Shown: positions 1 to 8,262, counted from the first letter of the stretch. The stretch is 64,000 bases of DNA from CAVQMB01 sp963713445 (GCA_963713445.1 CAVQMB010000004.1:62001-126000); one strand, 5' to 3'. Translations and numbers: made by a program. Notes: a model not told the origin generated them from the letters alone.

Positions 1-510
1 TCAGGCTGCTGAAGAAACGCTCTACCGGAGCATTGTCCCAGCAGTTGCCCTTGCGGCTCATGCTACAAACCAGCCCATGCTGTGCCAGCAGCGTCTGATA
101 GGCACGGCTGGCGTACGGGCTACCTCTGTCACTGTGATGGATCAGGCCGGGTGGCTGTTGTCTCAGATTGATCGCCATCAGCAAGACCCGGATCACCAGG
201 GCCTTCTTCATTCGCCGGTCCATGGCCCAGCCGACCACGCGACGCGAATACAGGTCGGTCACTACCGCCAGGTACACCCAGCCTTCCTGGGTCCACAGAT
301 ACGTTATGTCCGTGCCCCAGGCTTGATTAGGCCCCGTCGGGTTGAACGGGCGGTTCAGCATGCGCGCTTCCTTGTGCAGCAGCCTCAGCTCCTCGCGCTC
401 ATCAACTGACAGCCGCACGCCGCTGGCCTCATCCGCACATTCCTGCCGCCACCGACTGGCATATTGTCGTTGATCCCCAGACCCCGGGCGGCCTCGATCT
501 GCGAGTCACG
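1..510 (-). mobile_element. IS3-family insertion sequence remnant (OrfA/OrfB fusion)
   Basis: Reading the minus strand, a short OrfA-like piece (Q-E-C-A-D-E-A-S-G-V-R-L-S-V-D-E-R-E-E-L) runs in frame straight into the DDE integrase core of OrfB. The core shows WGTDITYLW, GLIHHSDRGSPYAS and SRKGNCWDNAPVERFF and leaves the window at base 1. The coiled-coil end of OrfA and the first part of OrfB are missing, so the element has an internal deletion. Near 455 the OrfA helix-turn-helix part (SQIEAARGLGIND) lies in another frame. The left edge abuts a P-type ATPase fragment at about 511. Non-functional as seen. Confidence 0.8.
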
Positions 511-1545
511 CGGCGCGCCCTTGACATGAATCAGGGCCTGCCCCTCATGGTTATGGTGCAGCACAGCCATGTAGCGATGGCTGGCATCGAAAGGGATGCT
601 GTCCGTCCGCGTCCATGCCGCGAACGGATCGGCCTCGTTTCGCATGATCTTGCCGGCCAGCGTATGCAGGGCGCCCTCCATCGGATCGCCCTCGACCCGT
701 CAGCCATCCGCGTGGCCGTGCAGGGCCGCGTCATTGCACAGCGCGGCGGTTTCGGCGCTCTCGATCAGCAGTGCATGTCGGGTCGATATCCGCATTGTCA
801 AACCGGATACTGCCGTCAAGTGCATAGCCGTTACCTGACACGGAATAGGCGTGGTCCGCTGTCATGACGGAGCTCACCATCATCTCGTTGCGGGTCAGCG
901 TCCCGGTCTTGTCGGTGCAGATGACCGAGAACGAGCCGAGCGTCTCCACCCGCGAGAGCATGCCGCTGATGTGCCCGATCTCAGTCCCGACCCCCGCAGC
1001 CACAACCACGCCTCGGCCTGCACCGCCCGCGACGAGCGTACCGCTGAAAGCCATGCAGGTGCGATCCCCGAGGGGGGGCATCGGCGGCGACGGGTTCAGT
1101 GGACTTCTCAACCGGAACGGATTCGCCGGTAAGGACAGCTTCCTCGACCCTGAGCCCGGCCGGCTCAATCAGCCGCAGATCGGCGGGAATCTTCTCGCCC
1201 GCCTCCAGAAGCACGATACCACCCGGCACCACCTCGGCGTCGTCGATGCTGCGGCGCGTGCCATCGCGCAGAACCGAGGTGCGGGGCGCGATCATCTGGC
1301 GGATGGCCTCCATCGCCTGCTCGGCGCGGCCCTCCTGGATAAAGCCGATCATCGCGTTGGCGATGACAACCGCCAAGATCACAGCCGTATCGACCATATG
1401 CCCGAGACCGGCGGTGATGACTGCGGCACCGAGAAGGACGTAGATCAGCACATTATGGAAATGAGACAAGAAGCGCAGGATCGGGCTACGCCCAGGCGGT
1501 GCGGGCAGGCGGTTCGGCCCATGCTGCGCTAGGCATTGCCGTGCC
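511..1545 (-). pseudogene. Decayed P-type cation-transporting ATPase
   Basis: Three reading frames each hold parts of a Ca2+/Mg2+/H+ class P-type ATPase. From the 5' side: the start of the first membrane pair (AQHGPNRLPAPPGRSP, then FHNVLIYVLLGAAVITA), the actuator domain with the LTGES motif, and then, after a frame change near 1080, the phosphorylation motif DKTGTLT. After a further frame change comes a nucleotide-domain piece ending at HVKGAP. The loop MLSRVETL runs straight into FSVICTDKTGTLT, so the second membrane pair is deleted. The N-terminus, the hinge and the C-terminal membrane domain are absent. It is sandwiched between an ADH scrap and an IS3 remnant. Confidence 0.8.
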
Positions 1546-1822
1546 CGCTGGGGCAGATCGCACCGGCGATGACCCGCTGACCCGCGACATAGCCGCGAAC
1601 GGCCGAACCAAGCTTCTCGATCACGCCCACCGGTTCGTGTCCGATGGTCAGTCCACTCTCGACGGGGTGCTCCCCCTTCAGAATATGGACGTCGGTACCG
1701 CAAATGGTCGTAGTCGTGATGCGGATCAGCGCATCAAGCGGGCCGACACCGGGGATCGGCTTTTCATCCAGCACGATCCGGTTCGGCTCGTCGAAAATCG
1801 CGGCTTTCATCATCTTGGGCAT
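1529..1822 (-). pseudogene. N-terminal fragment of zinc-dependent alcohol dehydrogenase
   Basis: About 97 residues match the N-terminus of medium-chain zinc alcohol dehydrogenases: MKAAIFDEPNRIVLDEKPIP, then the catalytic zinc ligand region TICGTDVH and the GHEPVG motif. The reading stops after GAICPSG, where intact family members continue into the structural zinc Cys cluster and the Rossmann domain. The cut coincides with the first recognisable ATPase sequence, so the two genes were joined by a deletion. The true start is probably Met at 1810 or 1822. Full-length enzymes have about 340-350 residues. Confidence 0.75.
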
Positions 1823-1858
1823 GAAGTTCTTCCTCCCTCAGAAAATTGTTGCTACTGC

Positions 1859-1963
1859 TCCTCTATCCGACAGAAGCCGCGGCTGGTGAACGACCTTCGC
1901 CTTGTCCAGTCCCAAAGCCTTGAGCGCCAGGCCGAGCGTGGCGGTGATGTCCTCCACCTCGAT
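1859..1963 (-). mobile_element. Scrap of IS3-type transposase integrase core
   Basis: About 35 residues (from IEVEDITATLGLALKALG to HQPRLLSD) resemble the stretch before the second catalytic Asp of IS3-family OrfB proteins, which typically read EDVTDTLDLAL then HKPRLLSDNG. The expected DNG is DRG here and the frame ends soon after. It comes from a different IS3 lineage than the remnant at 1-510. Too short to assign a group. Confidence 0.5.
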
Positions 1964-2040
1964 CGTAGAACCCGGCCGTTTCGCCATGTTTAACGACGTC
2001 GGGCGACTGATCCAGCAGCACCAGACTAAGGTCCCGGCCG

Positions 2041-2589
2041 TCACTCACGGCCCGCGCGCGCTCGTCCCACCAGCGGCAGGGTCTCCCCGAACAGGCCGTA
2101 GGTGAAGGACAGGGCAAAATTCATCGAGTTGACGTAGCTGCCGTAAAGGGCGAAGTTGTTGAGCGGCACGCTCAACGCATCAGCGATGTCGCCGGCCAGG
2201 GTTCCGAGGCCCATCGTTGAGTTGGACGCCAGCACAAAGAAGCGCAACGCGCCCTGGCGCTCTTCATATGAGTTTAAACCCATGCGCATTTGCTGCAGCT
2301 GCCAGTCCGCCAGCATGCCACCGTTCAGATGGGTGAAAAAAAACCGCCGCCAGGTGCCGTTCTTCCAGGACAGGCTCGCGACCACCACGCAGTCCGACAC
2401 CCCCGTGGTGTAAACACCACCGTAGGTGACCTCCTGGACCTTGCCATCGACATGCCCGCCCATGGCGACGTGGTGAAACCCGACGCTGTGGCGTACCACC
2501 AGCGGCCCGCGGGTGGGCGGAAACGGCAACACCAGACCGACCTCGCCGGTCGCGGCGGAGCGGCTCTGCACCTCGTAGCTTCTGGGCAT
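2041..2589 (-). CDS. Unrecognised 182-residue protein with possible Cys/His active site
   Basis: The start is supported by AAGGA placed 8 bases before the ATG. I do not recognise the family. The protein is mostly predicted beta-rich and soluble, with no signal peptide. A conserved-looking stretch has a single Cys (GVSDCVVVASL, Cys67) followed 20 residues later by His87 in FTHLNGG. That spacing and small-Cys-hydrophobic pattern loosely recall CheD/CNF-type glutamine deamidases, but this is only inference. The end is uncertain: an overlapping frame continues past the stop (RARAVSDGRDLSLVLLDQSP), so a frameshift near 2055 is possible. It sits between IS scraps and the SRAP gene. Confidence 0.5.
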   Translation of the reverse strand: MPRSYEVQSRSAATGEVGLVLPFPPTRGPLVVRHSVGFHHVAMGGHVDGKVQEVTYGGVYTTGVSDCVVVASLSWKNGTWRRFFFTHLNGGMLADWQLQQMRMGLNSYEERQGALRFFVLASNSTMGLGTLAGDIADALSVPLNNFALYGSYVNSMNFALSFTYGLFGETLPLVGRARAGRE

Positions 2590-2730
2590 GACGCCATCCT
2601 TTCGTTCAGTCGTCCGACGATAACGTATTTTGGCCCGGTGCGCGCGAGGACCACCGGAGCCCGAGGCATCGCCCGGCGATCCATGTTGGCTGACCCATCG
2701 CTAAGGCGCCCTCTCGTCTATAGTATGCCC

Positions 2731-3396
2731 ATGTGCGGTCGCTTCGCCCTCTACACCGATGGTGCCGAACTGGCCCGGCAGCTCCAGGCCGAGGTGCCGG
2801 GCGGTTACCATCCGCGCTACAACATCGCCCCGACCCAGACCATCCTGACGCTGCATCGGGTCGACGGTGAACGTCAGCTCGTGCCGTTGCGCTGGGGGCT
2901 GATCCCGGGCTGGTCGAAGGGCCCGGACAACCGGTTCTCGATGATCAACGCCCGGGCTGAGTCGGTCGCCAACAAACCCGCCTATCGCGGCCCGTTCCGC
3001 CATCGCCGCTGCCTGGTGCCGGCCTCGGCGTTCTATGAATGGCAGCGCCGCGCCGGCCGCGATCAGCCTTACGCGATCCGCCCGGCCGATCACACGTTAT
3101 TTCTGTTCGCCGCGCTGTGGGACCGCTGGAACGGGCCGGACGGCGAGATCGATTCCTGCACCCTCATCACCTGTGCCGCCAACGCCGTGATGCGGCCCAT
3201 TCACGAGCGCATGCCGGTGATGCTGGATCCCGACGCCCAGCGGGCCTGGCTCGATCCCGCCGCCGACCGTGCTAGCCTGCAGGCGTTACTCGCACCGGCG
3301 CCGGACGAGTCTCTGGAGCTCTATCCCGTCAGCCGGCGGGTCAACAGTCCGCAGCATGAAGATCCGGGCTGTGCGACGCCGGTTCACACCGGTTGA
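2731..3396 (+). CDS. yedK: SOS response-associated peptidase / abasic-site crosslinking protein (SRAP, YedK/HMCES)
   Basis: A complete SRAP-domain protein of 221 residues. The family shields abasic sites in single-stranded DNA by forming a thiazolidine link through Cys2, which must be exposed by removal of Met1. The start is therefore placed at the Met directly before Cys (MCGRFALY), not at the Met two codons upstream (2725). Key residues are visible: Cys2, the Asn of SMINARAES, the Glu of FYEWQ and the His of PIHERMPV. It is flanked by accessory genes of unknown function. Single gene, no obvious operon partner. Confidence 0.93.
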   Translation: MCGRFALYTDGAELARQLQAEVPGGYHPRYNIAPTQTILTLHRVDGERQLVPLRWGLIPGWSKGPDNRFSMINARAESVANKPAYRGPFRHRRCLVPASAFYEWQRRAGRDQPYAIRPADHTLFLFAALWDRWNGPDGEIDSCTLITCAANAVMRPIHERMPVMLDPDAQRAWLDPAADRASLQALLAPAPDESLELYPVSRRVNSPQHEDPGCATPVHTG

Positions 3397-3404
3397 GCGT
3401 ACCG

Positions 3405-3716
3405 CTAGCGGTTGCCTCCGGCAGGCGCGTTAGCGGGAAGATGCGCCAGCAGCCCGACTTCGACCACCGGCGCCTCGATAAGGCGCCAGGACCAGGCCTT
3501 TGGAACCGCCTCGCCCAGCTCAACGACAAGGTCACCGATGAGATTGCTCACCTGCTGGATTTGTAACGCCACGCTGCTGCGCACCAGCGTGAACAGACCG
3601 ACCGCCGCTGGCAACGCGCTGCCCTGGCACGCCAGCTCGCGCCGGGCGGCCGCCACGGCGGCATCGATGTCCGCACCGCGTCCGAGCGCCCAGACCGCGT
3701 GATCGGCCTGCGCCAT
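3405..3716 (-). CDS. Unrecognised ORF, downstream half of a gene split by in-frame TGA
   Basis: 103 residues from the first ATG after the TGA at 3744-3746. It is exactly in frame with the upstream ORF (3744-4190). The 9 codons between the stop and this ATG read VDLADILPV, which looks like continuing protein. Ala/Val/Leu-rich, mostly helical, no transmembrane segment and no recognised motif. It could be a separate gene, the result of stop readthrough, or the 3' half of a gene inactivated by a nonsense change. Alternative frames across the stop are Arg-rich and look non-coding. Confidence 0.45.
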   Translation of the reverse strand: MAQADHAVWALGRGADIDAAVAAARRELACQGSALPAAVGLFTLVRSSVALQIQQVSNLIGDLVVELGEAVPKAWSWRLIEAPVVEVGLLAHLPANAPAGGNR

Positions 3717-3743
3717 TACCGGCAGAATATCGGCCAGATCGAC

Positions 3744-4190
3744 TCACATCGGGCCCTGTTCGAACAGCACCTGATACAGGCTGTGCACCAGCACCCGCAA
3801 CGCATCCGCCTCACCCGCACCGCGCCGGATCAGCAGATCGCAGCGCGCGCGTAGATCGGGATCCGCCAGCGCCGCATCGTCCAGGGCGACGGCGAGGGTC
3901 AGCAGCGCTCGGGCTGGCCACTGGCGCGCGCGCGGCAACGAGTGGTCGACCAGGTAGAGCTGCAGCACCGGCTCATCGCCGTACGATTCGCGTAGCGATG
4001 CGTCCGCTTGCGGATCAGCCGGGTTGTGGCGGCGCAGCCCGTTGTCCGATAGCGAGAAGAAGCCGGCACCCGGGAGCGCCAGCGCCGCCAGTGCGGCGAG
4101 CAGCGCGCGGAACGTCGGGCGGTCGGATCCGATCACGCTGACCGGCGAGCGTTGGAGGCGGACATCCGGCATCGGGGTGGTATCGGGCAC
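3744..4190 (-). CDS. Unrecognised 148-residue ORF, upstream half of the TGA-split gene
   Basis: It starts with GTG at 4190, preceded by AAAGGA with 6 bases of spacing, which is a good ribosome binding site. The protein has a hydrophobic Ala/Leu stretch near residues 28-46 (FRALLAALAALALPGAGFF), which could be a membrane segment or a buried helix, followed by an acidic helical part. It ends in GPM, then TGA, and the same frame continues with protein-like sequence to 3405. I do not recognise the family. No neighbour points to a function. Confidence 0.5.
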   Translation of the reverse strand: MPDTTPMPDVRLQRSPVSVIGSDRPTFRALLAALAALALPGAGFFSLSDNGLRRHNPADPQADASLRESYGDEPVLQLYLVDHSLPRARQWPARALLTLAVALDDAALADPDLRARCDLLIRRGAGEADALRVLVHSLYQVLFEQGPM

Positions 4191-4443
4191 GGGGTATCCT
4201 TTGGGCCTTGTGCGAGGTAGGTGCGTTGTCTCGGCACACCAGAATCACCCCGCGAGGGATCCGGCGGACAGATCGGGCCGGCGAGCGCGATCTCACGTAC
4301 CGCCTTGCGCCCACCCACCACAAGAGAGCGGTACCAGGAAGTGGGGCTCCCCGGTATGCCTGAGCGTATCCGTCGCAAACGCAACGTCGGCCGTGTGTAC
4401 TTTGTCGTAGACCTTTTCTTCGGTGGGCGTATGGCGACTATTC
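4191..4443. other. Non-coding spacer between divergent ORFs
   Basis: About 250 bases between the GTG-started ORF on the minus strand and the HsdS fragment on the plus strand. The reading frames that cross it have no recognisable similarity. Base composition shifts from GC-rich to clearly AT-richer near 4430, which marks the start of the HsdS-derived segment. Confidence 0.4.
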
Positions 4444-4796
4444 GAATGAGTAGCGGAGACTTCAACGCAGCGGATGACATTGAGACTGAGGGCTCATACC
4501 CCGTCTATGGTGGCAATGGCTTTCGTGGATTCACTGAACGGTTCAACACAAATGGTCCTATCGTTCTCATTGGCACGCAAGGCACCCACTGCGGAAATGT
4601 TCACGTCGTCAACGATCAAATTTGGGTTTCCAAACATGCACTACGTTGCATACCGGAAAAAGAGATCAACGCTCGGTGGTTAGCATACGCCCTCCAGAAT
4701 ATGGATCTTAACCAGTACTCAGTTTCAGCCGCTCAGCCCGGCCTTTCTATCGACAACCTTAAGAAGCCGTTTCAAAACTCCGGGAAGGGGTTTTAA
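4444..4796 (+). pseudogene. Fragment of type I restriction-modification specificity subunit (HsdS)
   Basis: About 115 residues resemble the target-recognition domain of HsdS proteins: a YPVYGGNGFRG motif, GPIVLIGTQGTHCGN, HALRCIP, and a closing QPGLSIDNLKK, the typical end of a recognition domain before the conserved helix. The helical spacer and the second recognition domain are missing, and no hsdM or hsdR is present. The frame is open upstream to 4221, but that part does not look like HsdS. The segment is AT-richer than its surroundings, consistent with a transferred scrap. Confidence 0.7.
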
Positions 4797-4851
4797 CGAA
4801 TCGTGCTGACCGGTCATCATCGAGATGACCACCCACGATGAGACGAGGTAA

Positions 4852-7317
4852 TCAGACGGGCAAGATCTTGCCCACCCCGATCTCGATTGTCTCGCGCGCC
4901 ACGATCTCGCCGGACGAAAAGCCTACGAGGATCTCGAAACGCCCCGGCTCGATGCGCCAGCCCCTGATCCCGGTGTCGAAATAGGCGAAGGCCCGCTCGC
5001 CGAGTTCGAGCGCGACCGCGCCCACGGTGCCGGGTTCGAGGACAATCTTGGAGAAGGCCTTGAGTTCCTTCTCCGGCCGCGCCACCGACGCTTCCACGTC
5101 GCGCACATAAACCTGCACCACGGTGCTGCCCGCCCGCTCGCCGCTATTGCGCAGGTTAGCGGTCACCCGCACCTGGTCCTCGCTCTCGAACGCCTCGGCA
5201 TCGACGGCACAGTCCGTCATCTCGAAGAGCGTATAGGAGAGCCCGAAGCCGAAAGGAAACAGCGGCGCGACGCCATTGCGGTCATAGTGCCGATAGCCGA
5301 CGAATATGCCTTCGGCATAACGCACCTTGCCGTCCTTGCCCGGATAGATTTCCGGATCGTTGGCAAAGGTGGGGTTGTCCCGCCATTTGACCGGAAAGGT
5401 CTGCGGCAGCCGGCCGCCCGGCTCGGCCGCCCCGAACAGCACGTCGGCAATGGTGTGCCCGCATTCCTGGCCTGGGTACCAGGCCTCGATGACGCCCGCC
5501 ACGTCGTCGAGCCAGGGCATCTCGACCGGCCCGCCGGTCTGCAATACGACGATCGTCTTGCGGTTCGCCTCGGCAACCCGCTTGACCAGTTCGTCCTGGC
5601 GCCCCGGCAGGGTGATGTCGGGCAGGTCGTTCCCCTCGGTGTCCCATTCACCGTTGCGTCCCACGAACACCAGCGCCACGTCGGCGCCGCGCGCGGCCTC
5701 GACCGCCGCGTCGAGCTCCCTGTCGCCAAGGGGACGCGTAATGCCGACGCGGAGGGCATTGAAGCTGAGCGAACTTTCCCTGACGGAGGAATATTCCACC
5801 ACGACTTCGTAAGTCCGGCCGGCTTCGCAGGCGATTTCGCCAACCACCTCGTCATTGCCCTGCAAGAAGTAGTTGCTGCCCGCCTTCCAGTCGGTCCACG
5901 CATCGGCCACGAGCTTGCCATCGATGAACATGCGGCTGAGCCCCGCCGAGACAAGCCCCACATGGTGCACACCGCCATCGCGGGCGACGAATTCAGACCG
6001 GGCCCGCACGGAGCAATGCGCGGGATCGACCTTACCCCCGGCCATAGCGCCGAACCACATGAACTCGCCGCCCTCGTGATCTTCCCGGTGTACGGGCACG
6101 CCCTCGGGTTCCGCGGTGGAAAAAAACTCCACCTGCCAGGTCACTTTGTGTTCGGGAATCAACCGGTAGTTGGTGCAGCCTTCGGCAAGGCGAAACGCCA
6201 CGCCGCCCGCCGCCGCTTCGAGCCCCTCGAAGGGCGAGATGGCGTGGTGCGGGTTGAGCTGCGCGCTGCCCCCGCCCATGATCCGCGCCGTCGCCGCGTT
6301 GGGCCCGATCACCGCGATCTGCCGGACGGCGTCCTTGTCGAGCGGCAGCATTCCGTCATTCTTGAGGAGCACCATGGCTTCCGCGCCCGCGCGGCGGATC
6401 AGCGCGCGTGTTTGGGGCCGGTCGTCAGCCCGTTCCTCCGCGATACCGGGGGTCTCGAACGCACCGACCCGCTCGATGAGCCGCAACACGCGCCCCGCGC
6501 TCTCGCGCACGGTCTCCGGCTTGACCGCGCCGCTTTCGACCGCCGCGACCAGCTTGTCGCCCCTGTCGCGCGTGGGCCCCGGCATTTCGAGATCGAGCCC
6601 GGCATTGACCGTTTCGGCGGTCGTGTGCGAGCCGAACCAGTCCGACATCACCAGCCCGTCGAACCCCCAATCGCCGCGCAGCACCTCGCTCAGCGTCCAG
6701 TGGTTCTCCGAGGCATAGGTGCCGTTGACCTTGTTGTAGGCCGACATCAGCGCCCAAGGCTGGGCGAATTTCACCACCGTCTCGAAGGGATAGAGATAGA
6801 CTTCGCGCAGCGTCCGCTCGTCGACCTCCGAGGAAATGGTCAGCCGTTCGACCTCGCTGTCATTGGCGACGAAATGCTTGGGCGTCGCCCCCACCCCCGC
6901 GATCTGCAGCCCTGAGACATAGGCCGCCGCAAGCCGCGCGGTGAGGACAGGATCTTCCGAATAGCATTCGAAATTGCGGCCATTGGTGACCGAGCGGTGG
7001 ATATTGCTCGTGGGCGCGAGGAGAACGTGTGCGCCCTTGGATTTAACCTCGTGCGCCAGCGCCGAACCGACCTCCTCGAGAAGGCCGGGATTGAACGTCG
7101 CCCCGAGCGCGATCCCCACCGGAAATGCCGCCGACTTGACCCCGCCGATGAGGGATCCGCCACCGCGCGCACCGTTCGGCCCGTCGGTGACCTTGATCGC
7201 CGGAACGTTCAGCCGCGCAACCGGCACCGTGGTCCAGAAATCCGCCCCCGCAAGCAGGCTTACCTGTTCCTCAATGGTCATCTCATCGAGAAGCCGCGCG
7301 ATTCGTCCGTCGGTCAT
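4852..7317 (-). CDS. Glycoside hydrolase family 3 beta-glucosidase with PA14 insert
   Basis: 821 residues, taking the ATG at 7317, which has GGAGG 8 bases upstream; the frame is open for about 113 further codons that do not match the family. Order: GH3 (beta/alpha)8 domain (about 10-300) with KHFVANDSE and nucleophile Asp226 in GLVMSDWFG, the GH3 alpha/beta sandwich, a PA14 carbohydrate-binding insert (roughly 400-550), and a C-terminal fibronectin-III-like domain. No signal peptide, so probably cytoplasmic; it would cleave beta-glucosides. It resembles sphingomonad-type enzymes (from memory of the family). A LacI-type operator lies 54-67 bases upstream. No sugar transporter or regulator is nearby, so it probably arrived by transfer. 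Confidence 0.9.
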   Translation of the reverse strand: MTDGRIARLLDEMTIEEQVSLLAGADFWTTVPVARLNVPAIKVTDGPNGARGGGSLIGGVKSAAFPVGIALGATFNPGLLEEVGSALAHEVKSKGAHVLLAPTSNIHRSVTNGRNFECYSEDPVLTARLAAAYVSGLQIAGVGATPKHFVANDSEVERLTISSEVDERTLREVYLYPFETVVKFAQPWALMSAYNKVNGTYASENHWTLSEVLRGDWGFDGLVMSDWFGSHTTAETVNAGLDLEMPGPTRDRGDKLVAAVESGAVKPETVRESAGRVLRLIERVGAFETPGIAEERADDRPQTRALIRRAGAEAMVLLKNDGMLPLDKDAVRQIAVIGPNAATARIMGGGSAQLNPHHAISPFEGLEAAAGGVAFRLAEGCTNYRLIPEHKVTWQVEFFSTAEPEGVPVHREDHEGGEFMWFGAMAGGKVDPAHCSVRARSEFVARDGGVHHVGLVSAGLSRMFIDGKLVADAWTDWKAGSNYFLQGNDEVVGEIACEAGRTYEVVVEYSSVRESSLSFNALRVGITRPLGDRELDAAVEAARGADVALVFVGRNGEWDTEGNDLPDITLPGRQDELVKRVAEANRKTIVVLQTGGPVEMPWLDDVAGVIEAWYPGQECGHTIADVLFGAAEPGGRLPQTFPVKWRDNPTFANDPEIYPGKDGKVRYAEGIFVGYRHYDRNGVAPLFPFGFGLSYTLFEMTDCAVDAEAFESEDQVRVTANLRNSGERAGSTVVQVYVRDVEASVARPEKELKAFSKIVLEPGTVGAVALELGERAFAYFDTGIRGWRIEPGRFEILVGFSSGEIVARETIEIGVGKILPV

Positions 7318-7370
7318 GTCCGTGTCCTCCACACAGTTGGTGCGCATTCCTAGCGCCATTCGGCGGTAGC

Positions 7371-7384
7371 TGTAAACGATTGCA
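7371..7384. promoter_or_regulatory. LacI/GalR-family operator upstream of the GH3 gene
   Basis: TGTAAACGATTGCA fits the LacI/GalR palindrome TGNAANCGNTTNCA with its central CG. It lies 54-67 bases before the beta-glucosidase ATG, where a repressor would block transcription. No LacI-type gene is present in the window. Confidence 0.6.
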
Positions 7385-7524
7385 TGCCCCCGGACAGAAC
7401 GGGTAGGAAGAATAACCCACATACCCGGCGGATAACAGACGTCTGTAGGCGGAGTCTTGGGAGAGAGTTTGCGAACGGGTGACGGCGGAGCCCGTGTCGG
7501 GTTCAGCCAGGCTCGATTGGGTTG

Positions 7525-7641
7525 GGCCCGGTCTTCGAGATGGTCCAGAAGATCCTCGACCACCTGAAGGACAAAACCGAAGCAACAGCGCGCACCCCGC
7601 TGCCCGAGAGCCTGGCACCGCCGGCCGGTGTGTTCAGCTGA
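7525..7641 (+). pseudogene. Possible C-terminal tail of a transposase
   Basis: A 38-codon stretch reads VFEMVQKILDHLKDKTEA and ends PESLAPPAGVFS before TGA. A leucine-rich helix followed by a Pro-rich tail of this kind closes some IS transposases, as I remember them, but the family cannot be fixed from so short a piece. No terminal inverted repeat was found. Confidence 0.3.
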
Positions 7642-8142
7642 TATCCAAGACCGCAATAATTTGATGCAAGAAGCAGCGCCGCCTTGCTGTGGCAGGGTTA
7701 CGGCGTGCCGGCTGCTCAGGTATGAGGGCTATCGATGCGGGAAAAGCGGATAACAACCCGTGTCAGGAAAGGTATCCGGGTCAATTCCGGAGGCATCGGA
7801 CGGTAACGAAGCGGACCACTGACGGCAAACGACCGCTGGACCGGGACAAAAAGGGCATTTATTCTTCCTATACTCCGACAAAGGCCCCTTCTGTCGGTTT
7901 TGTCGGTACCCTCTCTAAGCATTCTTATTTTTTCTGACTCGGGCCGGTCAAGTTTCGCAAAGTTCGCACAGGAAAAACCCCAAGATGCTTAATACACCAA
8001 CCTGCCTGCCATTGGCATCTTGAGTGTCGCAACTGTCGCTGTCGCAGCGTTCCCGGTGGAATGGGCCAACTGATGAAACAAGGGCGCGACGACCTTGGGA
8101 GGAGCCGATTTTTGTCCAGATGCTGACATGGTGCTGATACGA
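7642..8142. other. Gene-free stretch between the island and tRNA-Pro
   Basis: No ORF here has convincing coding character. The only structures seen are an 8-bp inverted repeat (CCGACAAA at 7875-7882, TTTGTCGG at 7899-7906) and, just past its end, the terminator of the ispB/tRNA-Pro transcript. I searched by eye for a second copy of the tRNA-Pro 3' end that would mark an attachment site and saw none. Confidence 0.4.
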
Positions 8143-8144
8143 CA

Positions 8145-8165
8145 AAGCCGGCGCGAAGCCGGCTT
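8145..8165 (-). terminator. Rho-independent-like terminator after tRNA-Pro
   Basis: Arms AAGCCGGC and GCCGGCTT (8145-8152 and 8158-8165) form an 8-bp stem with a 5-base loop. It lies 21 bases beyond the tRNA-Pro 3' end, in the direction of transcription on the minus strand. The U-tract is short. Confidence 0.6.
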
Positions 8166-8185
8166 CATGTAAATCCTTGATTTTT

Positions 8186-8262
8186 TGGTCGGAGTAGCAG
8201 GATTTGAACCTGCGACCCCTGCCTCCCGAAGGCAGTGCTCTACCAGGCTGAGCTATACTCCG
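8186..8262 (-). tRNA. tRNA-Pro (anticodon CGG)
   Basis: 77 bases with a full cloverleaf: acceptor arms CGGAGTA and TACTCCG, D arm AGCTCAGCCTGGTAGAGC, anticodon loop TTCGGGA and T arm GGTTCAAATCC. The CCA end is encoded. It begins 9 bases after the ispB stop codon, so it is probably transcribed from the ispB promoter. Its 3' end faces the accessory region 1-8185. Confidence 0.95.

Noticed and set aside
3747..3790. Selenocysteine codon at the TGA of the split gene
   Set aside because: No clear SECIS-like hairpin directly after the TGA and no known selenoprotein family match; kept only as one option in the finding.
5287..6915. 542-codon open frame on the plus strand opposite the GH3 gene
   Set aside because: Mirror frame of a well-supported GH3 enzyme; composition is shadow-like and no family motif is seen.
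7875..7906. 8-bp inverted repeat as a terminator or att site
   Set aside because: It has a 16-base loop, no convincing U-tract, and no second copy; nothing ties it to a gene.
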